The notes beneath the pieces were generated by a model. It had not been told where the DNA came from. It did not search any database and saw only the letters and a list, made by a program, of their open reading frames with translations. A stretch of DNA of 64,000 nucleotides, from the NCBI GenBank assembly GCA_002914805.1, contig JXTB01000407.1, positions 314,830 to 378,829 on the forward strand. The letters run 5' to 3'. The stretch is from Parasponia andersonii (lineage: Eukaryota; Streptophyta; Magnoliopsida; Rosales; Cannabaceae). Below, piece after piece: positions 23,445-35,749 of this stretch (position 1 is its first letter; each line of letters starts with the position of its first letter). A program made the translations under genes and the position numbers.

Positions 23445-26400
23445 CTCTCTTTTTTTCTCTTTTTTTCCCCCAAAAAGAGTCAGAATCTGATGGCGAAAGT
23501 GAGGAAATCCCAGTTCGTTGTTCTGAGATTCGCCTACTTTTTTTGGGGTGTTCACTCTGGTTGAGCTCACGGATTGGAGATTCCGCCAGAAAATTAGCAG
23601 AAGAGGGTACTCTGGTCTTTTTTGCTTCTTCTCCTCTGCTTTTTTTCGTTTCTTTTCTTGCCATTTAATTTCTCGTCTCTTTCGTATTTTATTGTTTAAA
23701 CAGAGAAAGGTCTTGTCTTTTGTTTTGGATTTTTTAATTAAAAAAAAAAACAAAAAACTTAAACTTGTTTAACTAATGTAGTTAGATTTTGGACCTTTGG
23801 TGAATTTTTTAGGTCAACGTTTAATTTGTTGACCTGAAATTAAAGGTTTGAATGCCCTTAAAGCTTAATTCTCTGTTTGTTAAGCTCAAAACTGAACAGC
23901 ACATTTAGGACTATTTTTGTCTCTTTTTCGATCGAAAAGTTACTCGAAACCAAAAAAAAAAAAATTAATGTCGTAATAAAAGGAAGCCATTTAGTAAATT
24001 CTACCCTTTTTCTTCGTTGAGAATATACAATAATAATTAGAACCTAAAAACTCGCAACAATTTGATTGGATTGGATGATGAGATAATTTAATAGAGTACA
24101 AAATTTGGTAAAATGTTGATCACATATAAATGATCACGTAAAGCACGGACAGAATGACCGCATGATCCGAGGAGTGAAGCTCCAATATATTACCATTGTC
24201 TAAATTCTTCCATTAAAAAAATATATCTATGTCTAAATTCTAATCTCTAAGCCAACAAGAATAAAGGAGAAAAAAAAGATAATTCCTAGAAATTTAAGGG
24301 AAGAATAGACATATCCATGGTAAATTGCGTTTTCTAACAAAATACATGAATAAATATATGTAGGCATAAACTAATTAAGACAACGCTTTAGTTAATTATT
24401 GCTATATATTGTTATTAATAATTGGATTTTTGTGTCAGATTAATTATTATACCATAGAATTGAGTAATAAATTAAATCTATGTTTGATTACAAAGAATTT
24501 AATACTTTCCTTAAAAAATAAAAATAAAAAATTCAATGGTAAGCTAGTAAGGAAACAAGTCATAATTTTCTGCCAACTTAATCATAAGAATACTATTAAT
24601 ACTATCAATTTCTCAACATTTAATTTTGCTTTGATATGACTTTTTTAAGATTACAAGACATACTTTTCTGCCCAGTTAATTATTCCTTCTTCATAAGGAA
24701 ACTTCTAGGTACTAAACATTGATTCGAACTCAAAATCAATATTTTTTAGGAGAAAATGTGGTTATCATTAGACTATATATGCAACCACATTATCAATGTG
24801 TTTCAATGTCTAATTTAGATTTGATTTCAGATAAAAAAAAAAAAAAATACCGCGTTCATGTACTCCCCTGAATTTTAATCGCCAATCTTATCCATAAAAC
24901 GAGCAATGAAATGCAAGATTTTAATATGAAGGCTGAGTGTTATTTTGATGAGTAATATAAAAATCGTCGTAGCATTGCATGCTTCTGTTAACTGGGAGCT
25001 TTATGGTGGCAAACATTGATTAAGGTTGTATCTATCTAATCATCACCTTAATTTAAAATTACACTTCTTATTTTATATCAAAATTATATGACACTCCTAA
25101 ACTAAAATATTTTTACGTTAATTCTTAAAAAAAAAAAAAAAAAAAGAATTACGTTCACACTCTGATTTTTTTTTTAAAAAAAATCTTTTTAATACGCTAA
25201 TCAAATCTGATTAAAATTACTTATAAGTACCCTTTACAGCCTTCAGACAAAACCATTCTCCAAATTCTGGATATAAATCGCATATAATTTAATTGAAAGG
25301 GTTGGAAGATACATATTAAGAGAAAAGACCCCAAAAAAAGGGTAATTTCGGGTTTTCCTTAACAAATTATAAAAATAATGCTACGTTTATCGAATTAAAA
25401 AAAAAGTAATGCTGCGAGAACTAGCTCTATTTTTTCAATCAACTAATATTGTGGCAACTAAAAGCATTATATATATATATAGTAAACAAAATTAGGGCAA
25501 ATACGAAAAACTTAACTCTGCCTGTAGTGTTCACTTCCCTTGTTGCCTCTATAGCTTGCCCACCACCTCTAATACTCCTTTAGCAGGATGTCTCTCCTAT
25601 CGGAGGTTTTTTCTCATTTTTCTTTTTATTTTTGCTTTTATTTCCTATTAAACTTTCTATTTTGTGAAGGCATTTGTACTTCTAGATTTAGGCTTATAGT
25701 GTTTTCAGTATATTTATATTTAGAACTGTGGTATTTTTTTTGTTATAGTTTAGTTATTTTCTATTATTAGTGAGATTATTTTTTAGATCTATATCATTTT
25801 TTATTCAGATTTAGAGAAGTTATTTTTTATTATTTTTATGTATATTTTGTTCGTATTCTTCTAAATGTGAAGCTGTTGAGGGTCAAATTTAGAAGATTTT
25901 ATCTAGCATTTACTGATAAACATGGTGAAGAAGACGATGTTTACTGATAGACATCAAGAAGAAAATTGTGTTTATTGATGGACTTTATGAAGAGAATATT
26001 ACTGTAATGTTTACTGATGAAGGTCTTGAGGAAATTCTGCTTGATAGCTCTAAAGATTTGTTTAGAGTTTTTTCCCTATAAGTGAAAGGTAGTATATTAT
26101 AATTATATTTCTCATAATAAGAATATGATAGCTCACACTCTTACTGGATTAGAATAAAATTAGTTTTTGTTTGAGAGATATTTATATTTTCCTTTAGAAA
26201 CTTGTATTATTTTCGTAGCCGATTTGGCTAATGATTAATTTAATTCCCTTGAGGAACTTAAAAAGAGAACTCTGGAATTTAGCTAATACCAATATAGTCC
26301 ATGTGTTTTAAGGAAAATAAAATCTATTAGATTAAAAGTATCCCATTACAACATATATTTGACCAAAATTGTGATGTGAACCCTCTCTAACACCTATAGT

Positions 26401-27085
26401 AAAATAGTCGAATCACTTTGTTAATCTTAAAATAGTCCAAAATTTTAATATTGTCTAAACATTTGAAAAATTAAAATTTATAAGATACATGTCGGAAAAA
26501 CAAAAGAATTAGGCAGACAAGTTTAATAGAGAATTCAACTATTTGATGAATGGCATTTCAACCATTTTCGAATAAAAAACTAACAAGATTCAACAAAAAT
26601 TACTCAAAATGGATACTTATTTGAAAAATTCAAGAGATTCATTTTGTATTCTTGAAAAAAACCAAGGTGAAATTAATGGTATTTAGCTAAAACTCATGAG
26701 AAGTATTTTTTGATATTTTTCCAAAATAATATTAGTTTTCAATCGAATGAGATGCCTCAACTAATGTATAATCCAATTATATATGACAAATCAATTGATT
26801 ATAAGGTTTGTTTGGCATTACTTTAGATCTTTCAAAAATTATTTTAGGAGTGTTTAGATGAATTCTTAAAAAAAATCATCTTTTATTTAGAAGTTTTTTT
26901 TTCAATAAAACATGGATCCACTATTTTTTTAAGAAGAGCATCAAATACTTTTACTTCAAAAAATAAAAGTTATTCTATATAAGGCCTAAAAGAAATTGGC
27001 TTAAAGTTGGTAATTTTTGTACAAATGTAATTGTAAGATTAAAAGAGATGTTTTTTCAAATTAAGGCAATGTATAACTTTTATTT
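23445..27085. other. AT-rich intergenic spacer upstream of ACR9
   Basis: No gene is seen. About 24710-24795 on the minus strand resembles a tRNA-derived SINE head (TAGTCTAATGATAACCAC, then GAGTTCGAATC). Homopolymer A runs occur near 24832 and 25125. 25870-26250 holds a decayed frame with weak likeness to the end of a LINE RNase H domain, too weak to call. Confidence 0.5.
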
Positions 27086-27087
27086 TT

Positions 27088-28262
27088 TGGAGAAATTTAC
27101 ACTTAATACTTATTTTTAAAACTAATTTTCATAAATATCTATTTTTAAAAAACTACCTATTTTTATGGTCCACATTAGGGATAATAATATTACACATGGT
27201 AACGAGTATCCGTAGTTACCCTATCTGAATGGGGAAGAAAAAACTGCTCAAACGATGAAAATGACTAGGGCATGCCATGATTGTACCATTAATATGTGGG
27301 ATGGAGTAAGAATGGTATTAACATAATCTACATTGTACCCGCATCGATGTATATATATATATTCACATAAAAATTATTATACATATAGATATATATTTAA
27401 CTTTATACTATTTATCTTGCACATTTTTTTAATTGCAAAAAATAAAAAAAAGAGAAATAGTATTAATAGTGCACGTTTTTTCATACATATCATTATAGCT
27501 GTTGGATCACCATTAGATGATGATCTAACGGCTAAAAAAATACCTACAGAATTGGCAACTTATATATACTTATATCTTTGATAAAATAATAAGTTTAGAG
27601 AGTTATATGAACTTATATATTTAAATTTTAGAGTTTGAAAATTATAATATATTGTTTTATTTAATGTTTCATTAATTATGAAAAAGATTTAGTATTTTTA
27701 TCTTAATTTTTTCATATTTTATTATTATCAATGAGTAATGGGCAACTATGATTTTTCTCATTATCCATTGGTTAATACCCGAACCATTCCTTTTCTAAAG
27801 AGAATAGTTAATGGGGCAAGTATGGTATTATGATTAGCTTTCGAGGATGTGGATGGTAATTAAAAAACCGTCCCTAATTTGCACCATTGCCATTCTACTC
27901 CACATTTCATATATAAAATATGAGTGATCCACATTTACAATATAATTTCATCCATGAGGTACACATTTTATGTATAAAATATAAACGATATACATTTATA
28001 ATGTAAATGTTTACTATTATAAATTTGACTTATGATCTGCATTTTAAAATGTGTGTCAATTTTTAATATAATTTTTATTCATAAAATGTAGACCATAGTA
28101 TACATTTCATGTATGAAATATATACCGTAGTATATATTTTATGTGTAAAACAGTGGTGGTCTATATTTATCCAAAACGGGTATTTATGAAATAAAAATAA
28201 AAAATAGATATTTATAGAAATATATTTTTGAAAATAGATATTTATAAATTTTTTTTTTTGGA
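27088..28262. mobile_element. Element with long, degenerate terminal inverted repeats
   Basis: The left end (about 27093-27180) and the reverse complement of the right end (about 28150-28262) share a common order: AAATTTA, runs of TATTTTTAAAA, CATAAATATCTATTTT and a GGTCCAC/GACCACC block at the inner edge. The core has diverged copies of a CATTT-ATGTATAAAATAT unit near 27905, 27965 and 28100. There is no ORF. It looks like a non-autonomous Mutator-like element, but the ends are so AT-rich that the call is tentative. Confidence 0.4.
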
Positions 28263-28319
28263 AGGAGGGATTTATAGTAAAATGACCGATTTTTGGACTC
28301 ATTTTAAGTAAAGTTCTGT

Positions 28320-28349
28320 TTTCCAAATATAATAGCAAAGTAACCGATA

Positions 28350-28385
<36 letters not shown>
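28320..28385. repeat. AT microsatellite
   Basis: An uninterrupted AT repeat of about 30 bp runs at 28354-28384, in AT-rich spacer. No other feature lies between the TIR element and the LINE relic. Confidence 0.7.
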
Positions 28386-28387
<2 letters not shown>

Positions 28388-28795
28388 GTGAAAAATACGA
28401 TGCAACTATTATAAAACAAAATATACTCCGCACAAAAACTATAAGTGCTATATAAGCAAACATACTTACAGTTTTATTTTTTATTTCTTTTAAATATATT
28501 TCATTCTATATATGTTGGTGATTGTTCATTTGGTATATTTCTTTTAAAATAAATATGCAGAAAAAGTCATAATTATCATAAAATATTAATCTTATATCTG
28601 TGTTTAGATTGCAATATTATTAACACTATTGATATAAAAGGGTATAATGATATCTTTAAGATGTATATATTTTACTTTAAACATTTTTTTTAGATGAATC
28701 TTGACAGAGCGAGAGAAATTAAATTAAAAAGAAAGTAAAAGATGATACACCAAATCAGAGGTTGGCATAAACCTGACCTTTAAAGACAAAAAAAA

Positions 28796-29040
28796 TCAGC
28801 AAAATCGATAATTAAGTATCGTAATACAATCGTCGTAAACAAAAGATGAAGTAAAAGATGGAACATACCACCACCAAGTGGGACAAACAAAGAAAGAAAT
28901 ATGAGAAACTAAAGAATTAACTACACGATTACCCTCACGATAGATATGAGTGACCATAAAATCCATATTAGTAATGTACCCCAATGCTTTACACCAAGCT
29001 AATCTTCAATAGAAAAGAACTTTAAGAGACTCTTAACATA
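28796..29040 (-). pseudogene. C-terminal end of a LINE/RNase H-like ORF
   Basis: The minus frame reads WCKALGYITNMDF, then THIYREGNRVVNSLVSH, then PTWWWYVPSFTSS and ILNYRF before a stop. This is the typical C-terminal part of the RNase H domain in plant L1-type ORF2 (REGN-VADxLA, then WW-x2-P and NYRF). Only the tail is left. The region below 28796 on the minus strand is T-rich, as in LINE 3' ends. Confidence 0.75.
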
Positions 29041-29325
29041 TATGGTTTGAAATTATTGTTCCTTTAAAATAATATCCTATATAAATAGGTAAATTTTATT
29101 CTTAATTTATTCAACATTTAGATAATTTTATGCTTCTAACATACAAATATTATAATGTGCTTTTGCCAATTTAAAGTACGGTACTTAGGTCTATAATCTA
29201 TGACTTTGATTTATTAACAGATTAGCAAACTTGTCAACTAGGGCATCCAAGGGTTGATGAGTTTAATTTTGATTTAGTTTTCTTGTACAACTACTAAATA
29301 AATAATTTACAATATGTATGACAAA

Positions 29326-29520
29326 GTGGGTTGGCTCAAGTAGTAGGAATACCTATTACTTAGAATTTTGATCCTAAGTTTGAGTCATACGAGGAATATG
29401 CGTGAAAATTTATAATCTCTAGTAAGGTGGGGTGAAGATGTTTAAGTTTGAGTCACATCAAGAATATGCAAGAAAACTTATGATCTCTAATTGGGTAATA
29501 GTATGTATTTTCCTTTAATT
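29326..29520 (+). mobile_element. tRNA-derived SINE with internal duplication
   Basis: GGGTTGGCTCAAGTAGTAGG resembles a pol III A box and AAGTTTGAGTCATAC a B box about 40 bp later, the arrangement of a plant tRNA-derived SINE head. The B-box block with about 48 bp after it is repeated 68 bp downstream (29376-29422 and 29444-29491). The tail is TTTAATTTGTAATAA-like, itself repeated near 29510 and 29565. Confidence 0.55.
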
Positions 29521-30086
29521 TGTAATAACTAGAGTAAAAATTACATAGTAGTAAGTATTTTCATTTAATTTGTAATAAATAGAGGTAATTAATTAAGCCT
29601 TTTTTTTAAATAAAATAGTAATTTACAATATGTAAATAGAACTAGACATTTTTTGTGGTATTGTTACTTTTCATTTTTTACTGGTAGATATATTTTATTT
29701 ATTTTTTATCGAGTTTACTTTTATTCGTAAAATGACTTTATATTTTATAATTGTGAAATTCCATGTGTTTTGAGAAATATATGAGAAATCTCTTTGAATT
29801 TGAATTTGAATTTTTTTTTCCTAAAAAAGGTCTCATAGTTTAATTATTTTTGAGTTTTGATCTCTTCGTATCATCAAAATTAAGAAAATTGATAGATAAG
29901 ACCAAATTAAACTTATTAAATGGTAGATTTATACTTCAAAAATAAATTTAAAATTTATTAGTTTCCAAATAGTATCTTGATTTCCAAATGATCTCATAAG
30001 TAATAAAATAAGTTTGAAACAATTATTTATATATCTAAACAATAAGTCAAAATATAATATGAATCTAAATCTATTATATCCATTAA

Positions 30087-31056
30087 GGGGCATTCGGTGG
30101 CCTAGACTAAAGTGGGGGATTAGATTATTTTGTTCAATCCTATATTTGGGGCATGAAAAGTAGGACAACTTAGTAAGGGAACTAATGAATAACTGTAGGA
30201 GGGGACTATTATAACTCATTTATAAGATGGGTTAAAATATTTTCTTTTTTCATTTCTCCGTAAATGTGGGGTCCTATTTTTTATTTTTTTCATTTCTCTT
30301 TCTATTTTATAGGACTAATAATATTAATAATTCCTGAATTATACTTGTTGTATATCACTTTATCTTGAATTTTCAACTTTCCTAATATTGGTCCTTGAAT
30401 TATATTATTGTTACAACAATGATCCTTTCGTTACAAACTGTTAAATATTTATAGTATATATAAGTCATTACAAAGCATACGATTTACTAAATGTAATCAA
30501 GAATGAGATTCTAAAATTTTAACTTATACAGTAGACTATCAAGACTAATGCATTTATTACAACAATGACCATTTTTTTTCACAAAATATTAATTTTTAAT
30601 AGAAATGAGTCATGTATAAAATACATAGTTTAGTAACTATAACTAAAAATGAGATTCTGACTCATAAAAGTAAAAATATCCAATTATATACTTTGTTCAT
30701 GATTATTTTTTTAAAAAAATCTAACGATTTATGACAAAAGAGTTATTTTTGTAATAATTACATAATTCAGAGTGAAAATTAGATGTACAAAATGATACAA
30801 TGAGTATAACTCAGGGACCATTGCTATAGTATCCCATTTTTTTAACTAGTATAAGTCCCACATAATTTTAATAAAATTTTTTATTACACATTTTTAAATG
30901 ATGTGGGCCCTATGTAATATTTATTCACTTTTTATTTTAGTACTTGTCCAATCTTTTAGTCCTATATCACTTTGAACAAATCTTAGTACTGATATAATCT
31001 AATCTAGTCCTAAGCAATAGTCTAATCCAGTCTAATTCTGCTTACTAAACGAGTTC
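30087..31056. mobile_element. Tourist/Harbinger-like MITE carrying a nested element
   Basis: The left end GGGGCATTCGGTGGCCTAGA and the right end, read inverted as GAACTCGTTTAGTAAGCAGA, are related, and both lead into GGATTAGAxTATT blocks. TAA lies directly outside both ends (30084-30086 and 31057-31059), as for PIF/Harbinger targets. The 970-bp length is explained by the inner element at 30333-30815. No ORF. Confidence 0.6.
30333..30815. mobile_element. Inner TIR element nested in the MITE
   Basis: The left end CCTGAATTATACTTGTTGTA and the inverted right end CCTGAGTTATACTCATTGTA pair over about 45 bp. The interior contains a direct duplication: a block with TTACAACAATGA, TTTAGTAACTA-like sequence and AAxAATGAGATTCT appears at about 30410-30525 and again at 30555-30675. 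No ORF. Confidence 0.55.
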
Positions 31057-31059
31057 TAA

Positions 31060-32035
31060 GGATTTTTTTTTTCATTTTTTTATTAATTTTCCTAATTTAT
31101 TTCATATGAGAAGATCAGATTTAAAAAATAGTTAAATTACAGTGCTATTTGTAAAAAAAATAAAAATTCTATGGATTTGTTTTATAAAATAAAAGTTGAA
31201 ATATATGGTTATTTTATTAGTTTTCTCTTATCAATAATATATATATATATATTGGGGTTATTTTGGATTTCCTTAATTACTTTGTATTTATTTTTTTCCC
31301 CTAAAACTAATTATTTTATGGGACAAAAATATACTCATCTATAGAGAAAAAAAATCATTCCAAAGTAGGTGTGATATACCATGGTAGGTTAAAAAAAACA
31401 CACATCTATGGATGGAGTTAAAATTTTAATCCAACGGGGACAAAAATAAAATATGCTTGAATTGTAAGAAGGGCTTAACTCAAAACTTGAGAGGGTGTAC
31501 TTAAAAATTTTATAAGTTTAGGCAAACAAATTTTAAATTTAGAGGAGATAAAGACTATTTTTAGAAATATTTACATATAATTTATTAAAAAAATTAAATT
31601 TTAGGAGGGCAACTACGTCTTTTAGGCCCCATGTGGCTCTACTCCTGTACTAATCTGTGAAAAAAACTAAAAATAACTCTAAAAATTTCTTATATATATA
31701 TATAAATAGAGCCATAATCTAGTAAGTATTTTTTTTACCTATTATTTTTTTTAGCTAATTGGTCATAATTTAATGATTACCATAATTTGAATATTTAAAA
31801 AAAAAATAACAATAAACATATTATTTAATGCTTGATATGCATAATAAATTTTAATATAATAGATTAAAAAAAAACTACAGTGGTGATAAATTTCATATAT
31901 TCACATATGAAAATTGATATGGTCTAAAGATCTATCCAAAATGAAGATAAAAAATCTTGCTAGAGTAATCTTGCTGAGCTGTTTGATTGAAAACTTTTGA
32001 TTAATTAATCATGCGCTTACATCTTATATATATAA

Positions 32036-32068
<33 letters not shown>

Positions 32069-33285
32069 GCAATAATGAGTTAATAGAAGAGAGTTGCATT
32101 AGTACCAATCACAATTGAATACTAGGCCAACTAAACATAACTAACTCAACAAATTAGTTCTTATTTTATAAATAAAATTCCTCGGTCCTCGAGTGGAATA
32201 ATCTCTCATGATAAGTTGTCATGACTGGAAAATTAAGATCGTGAGTTTTAGTAATTTTATGTTAAAAAGATAGTAAATAGTGATTTTTTAAAATTCTAGA
32301 AAATCGAACACTTAGAATTTTGTATTTTAGTACTTAAACGTAATCAAATTTCATAATCAAGAAAATTTTCCATTAGTATTAATTTTCTAAAAAAATTCTC
32401 CATTTAAAGTTTAGAGAAAATTCTAAACAAATTAATTTAAGAACCTTGCTTATTTCATAAATTTTAGTAAATCGTGTTCATTTAAAACTTAAATGCAATA
32501 TCCAATTAATTTACATAAAATTATTTGTATTTCTAAGTACTCAAATTAATAAAAAAGTCATCCTCATACATCCACTAATAAATACACTATTATTGGCTAA
32601 ATAAATTTGACATAAAACTCATGTTGAAGGTCATACATAGTTAGTAGTCCATTCAAAAATAATTTACAAAATTTAAGTGGAATCACAATCCAATAATTCA
32701 AATATTTCAAACTATTATAAATCGTTTACCAAAATCAGTACATATCTATTTAAGCTAACATATAACTGTGTATACAATCATGATATCCGAAGTATTCTAG
32801 TGGATCACTCGTAAGTCTAGTCACCTAATGACGAGACCGTAAATCCGAACACCTAATGTGGGACACCATAAGTTTTACAGCTGCGTAGATATGTGAATGC
32901 ATACAAATGCTATATAAATGATAGAATAAGGATATGTACCATTTCCACAAAATCTCAAAATAACCATGTCATTTTCTTTAATCAAATAATATTTAGTCCT
33001 CAAAACTGAATTCTCAAATCGTTTTGAATTTTCTAAAAATTTTAGCATTATAATAGCCATTTTTGATCAAAATCCAAAAATCCATTTTCTTGAAGAAAAC
33101 AGCTCAAAATAATATATATAACACGTCAACCAGTATGACGTACCTCTCAAACTGTTTATATATCAAATTAGATCAAAAACAGTTATAAATAGAATCTTCA
33201 CAAATTAAATCACGAAATTTCATATTTATTAAAAATATATAAATTAATAAATTAAATTAATTTTAGAATTAAGTAATCGAATTTC
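31060..33285. other. AT-rich spacer, no gene seen
   Basis: AT microsatellites lie at about 31240-31252 and 32030-32070. Stretches near 31600 (TTTTAGGCCCCATGTGGCTC) look like eroded repeat DNA. 32600-33285 may be a diverged continuation of the LTR-like repeat that is clear from 33290 on; I could not align it with confidence. Confidence 0.5.
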
Positions 33286-33289
33286 TACC

Positions 33290-34265
33290 TCAATTCGAAT
33301 GTCCAAATAAAGCTACGGGGTTATGGATAAAGTTTGGTGTCGTTTGGGTGTCATTTGGAGAGTCAAACATCGTTTTTGAATCTTTGATCGATAGGTTTGA
33401 AAACTCGATTTTCAATCGGAGCTTCAAATCATAAAACGGATTATACTACTGAATTCAGAGTACCCAAGAGTGCTAGATTAGATATATAATTTGACTGATT
33501 CGAGGTCGGACCGAACCCAAGCTCCCAACACCCAAAACGAGATAATCTAAGTCATTAGATTTAAATTTTCGTGCCCGTCATTAAATATAGTCTATATATA
33601 TATACATCAAAATTTTTCTTTTCACGAGTATATCACAAATATGACATTCATTTTATGACTTAACGGCCGGATTAAAAAATTTAAATATAAAACTTAAATA
33701 GCTCAAAATTGACAAAAATGACAAAATTCAATTCGGGCAATATTGAGTCAAGATATATATATCATGTGAAAGATCGTGATGAGACAAGTTGAACCCGACC
33801 GATTTTGTGGCGAAAGGATGTCGAAATCGGTGCTAACAAGCTTCGAAAGCCGTGGTGTTTTTCAGTATTTTCCGGCAATATAGAGCTCTAGTAGGGCTAG
33901 GATTGATGGTGGGGTATCGACGCCCATCGGTGGCGCGGCTAAATGACGGTAGGAGGTGGTTGATTGTAGCTTCACCAAAATTTCACATTTTGGCTGGGAA
34001 ATCGCGGAAGAGGGAGAGAAGGTGAACTAAGGGAAAGACAAACAAGCCATGTGTCTACTCTTAAATGGGCCGTGCAATTTTTAAAAAATTGCACACAAGT
34101 CTCTAATTTTTAAAATTTATTTCAAAATAATTCTTTAGTTTTACAAATTGGTCCATCCTTGAAAATTTTTCACATTATAATCCAAAATTCGAATTTAAAA
34201 TTTAAATTATTTATTTATTTTTTAAATTTAGGCCAAAAACCATTTTAGCCTTACAATTTTTAAGG
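33290..34265. repeat. LTR-like dispersed repeat, copy 1
   Basis: Its reverse complement aligns by eye, with gaps, with plus-strand 36840-37850. Shared landmarks in order are AATTGCAC near the outer edge, CGCGCCACCGA then GGCGTCGA, the ATATATATC block, CGGCCGTT/AACGGCCGGAT, and GAGGTAG. So it is the same family as copy 2 in the opposite orientation. No coding potential. The ends are not resolved. Confidence 0.6.
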
Positions 34266-34457
34266 GGTTTTACATAAGTAGTTTCCTGTTTTTCTTTTTT
34301 TACTTTCCGTTCTGGTGTTCTCGATTTTAGGAGCTCATTCCGTTGACTGATTTTATTTTTGTTTGAAAAGCAACAAAAAAGAAAGAAAACAAGAAAAGAA
34401 AAGGAAACCCAGTTAGCTAGAGACCGACATACATGGGAATTGATACTTCTCAGCTAA

Positions 34458-34468
34458 GATATATATAG
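34458..34468 (+). promoter_or_regulatory. TATA box of the zinc-finger gene
   Basis: GATATATATAG lies about 125 bp upstream of the ATG. A GA-rich leader (34557-34582) runs up to the start codon. Confidence 0.5.
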
Positions 34469-34585
34469 TAAGCTTACGGAGCCTAGATCATATCGGTCTT
34501 TCGTCTTACTTCTTTCCGGGCTCTAGCTACTAGTATACCAAAGAGATAGAGATAAACTAAGAGAGAGAAAGAGAAAGAGAGGTCT

Positions 34586-35749
34586 ATGGAGGAAGTAGGC
34601 AGATTTGCGGATATCTCCACGCCCTCCACCGTGAAAACAAGTGGTGCCGCTAGCGATATTGAACGACTGTGTTTGAAGCTCAAGATTCCGGAACCGCAGC
34701 ATTATAAAGAGAAAGAAGAGAATAAAGAAGAAGAACAAGAAGAAGTAGTGTTGCCTTTTGCGTGCCCATTATGTGATAAGAGTTTCAACTCAGGTAAGGC
34801 GCTTGGGGGTCACAAGAGAATCCACAATCAGCAACCTACTACTACTACTTTTACTAGCAATATTTATTCTAGTAATGGTAGCATTGGTAACTTTAACGAC
34901 AAGGCCACAAAGGATCAGACTGGTAGCCGTAGTGGTGCGAATAATTGTCCCATGTGTCTCAAGATTTTCCCCTCCAAGATTTCTCTTTTCGGCCACATGA
35001 GATCCCATCCAGAGAGGAGTTGGAGGGGAATTGAACCACCCGCTACTGGTTCCCCTCCACTATTACTACTACCTAAGCCCACTTGTACCTCCACATCATC
35101 CACTGATCATGATCATGATCATCAAGTTCTTGATCACGATGATCATGATCGGATCGTCATTGACTTGGCTGCTGCTCCGCCGCTTGTTAATTGGGGAGTG
35201 ACCGCCAAGAGAGGTCGCAAAAGCCTTACTCGTAGCGCAACAAGTATTAGTCCCGCCGCTGCATCCCCCATCACTACCGCTTCCGCTTCTCACGATGATA
35301 GCGACTCTAGCGCCCGCTCCGCCTCGGAGGACCGCATGAAGAAAGCCGCTCTTGATCTCATGGCGCTTGCTCGAGCGTCTCCCGCCGCTACGAATTACAA
35401 TAATCGGCCTGCACCGCCAAAAGATCACAAGAACATCATCTTCAAGAAAAGAAAATTCGCCGAGTATTCCGATTGCCACAGCAGCCAGAATAACGGCATT
35501 CAAGTACGTATGCAGAAACCAAAACTAGTAACAAAAGCAAGCAGTGCCTCCGGCCCTTGCAAACACGTATGCAGTGTTTGCGAGAGATCGTTCCCTTGTT
35601 ATCAAGCGCTTGGTGGTCACATGTCCATCCATAAAAAGGCCGCACCCGCAACTGCACCTGCACCTGCACCTGCTCCTGCCCCAAGGCTTGTCAATATTGA
35701 TCTGAACCAGCCTCCACCACCTCATGATGACGACGTGGATGATCATTAA
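34586..35749 (+). CDS. C2H2 zinc-finger transcriptional repressor, ZAT2/ZAT3 (DAZ)-like
   Basis: One intronless frame of 387 aa. It has three C2H2 fingers: C60-C63-H76-H80 with KALGGH, C121-C124-H137-H141 followed by HPERSWRGIEPP, and C329-C332-H345-H349 with QALGGH. QALGGH fingers are plant specific and bind DNA. The C-terminus holds IDLNQPPPP (371-379), a DLNxxP EAR motif that recruits TOPLESS-type corepressors. The HPERxWRGIxPP after finger 2 is typical of the ZAT2/ZAT3/DAZ group, some of which act in pollen; I do not assign an orthologue. An acidic Glu-rich stretch precedes finger 1 (41-53), a His/Asp-rich run covers 174-189, and an Ala-Pro repeat 356-367. The ATG is the first after the GA-rich leader. 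Confidence 0.93.
   Translation: MEEVGRFADISTPSTVKTSGAASDIERLCLKLKIPEPQHYKEKEENKEEEQEEVVLPFACPLCDKSFNSGKALGGHKRIHNQQPTTTTFTSNIYSSNGSIGNFNDKATKDQTGSRSGANNCPMCLKIFPSKISLFGHMRSHPERSWRGIEPPATGSPPLLLLPKPTCTSTSSTDHDHDHQVLDHDDHDRIVIDLAAAPPLVNWGVTAKRGRKSLTRSATSISPAAASPITTASASHDDSDSSARSASEDRMKKAALDLMALARASPAATNYNNRPAPPKDHKNIIFKKRKFAEYSDCHSSQNNGIQVRMQKPKLVTKASSASGPCKHVCSVCERSFPCYQALGGHMSIHKKAAPATAPAPAPAPAPRLVNIDLNQPPPPHDDDVDDH

Noticed and set aside
25588-26250. Possible plus-strand LINE RNase H tail (NKNMIAHTLTGL)
   Set aside because: Only about a dozen residues resemble the family, and the flanks do not support it.
26810-26990. Possible hAT-like MITE (TTTGTTTGGCATTAC start)
   Set aside because: No matching inverted end or target-site duplication was found.
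32185-32260. tRNA- or SINE-like block (CTCGAGTGGAATAATCTC then ATCGTGAGTTTTAG)
   Set aside because: The B box is poor, and no cloverleaf, tail or flanking duplication could be made out.
34523-35746. Several antisense frames over the zinc-finger gene
   Set aside because: They are shadows of the 387-aa plus-strand frame, with low-complexity translations and no family resemblance.
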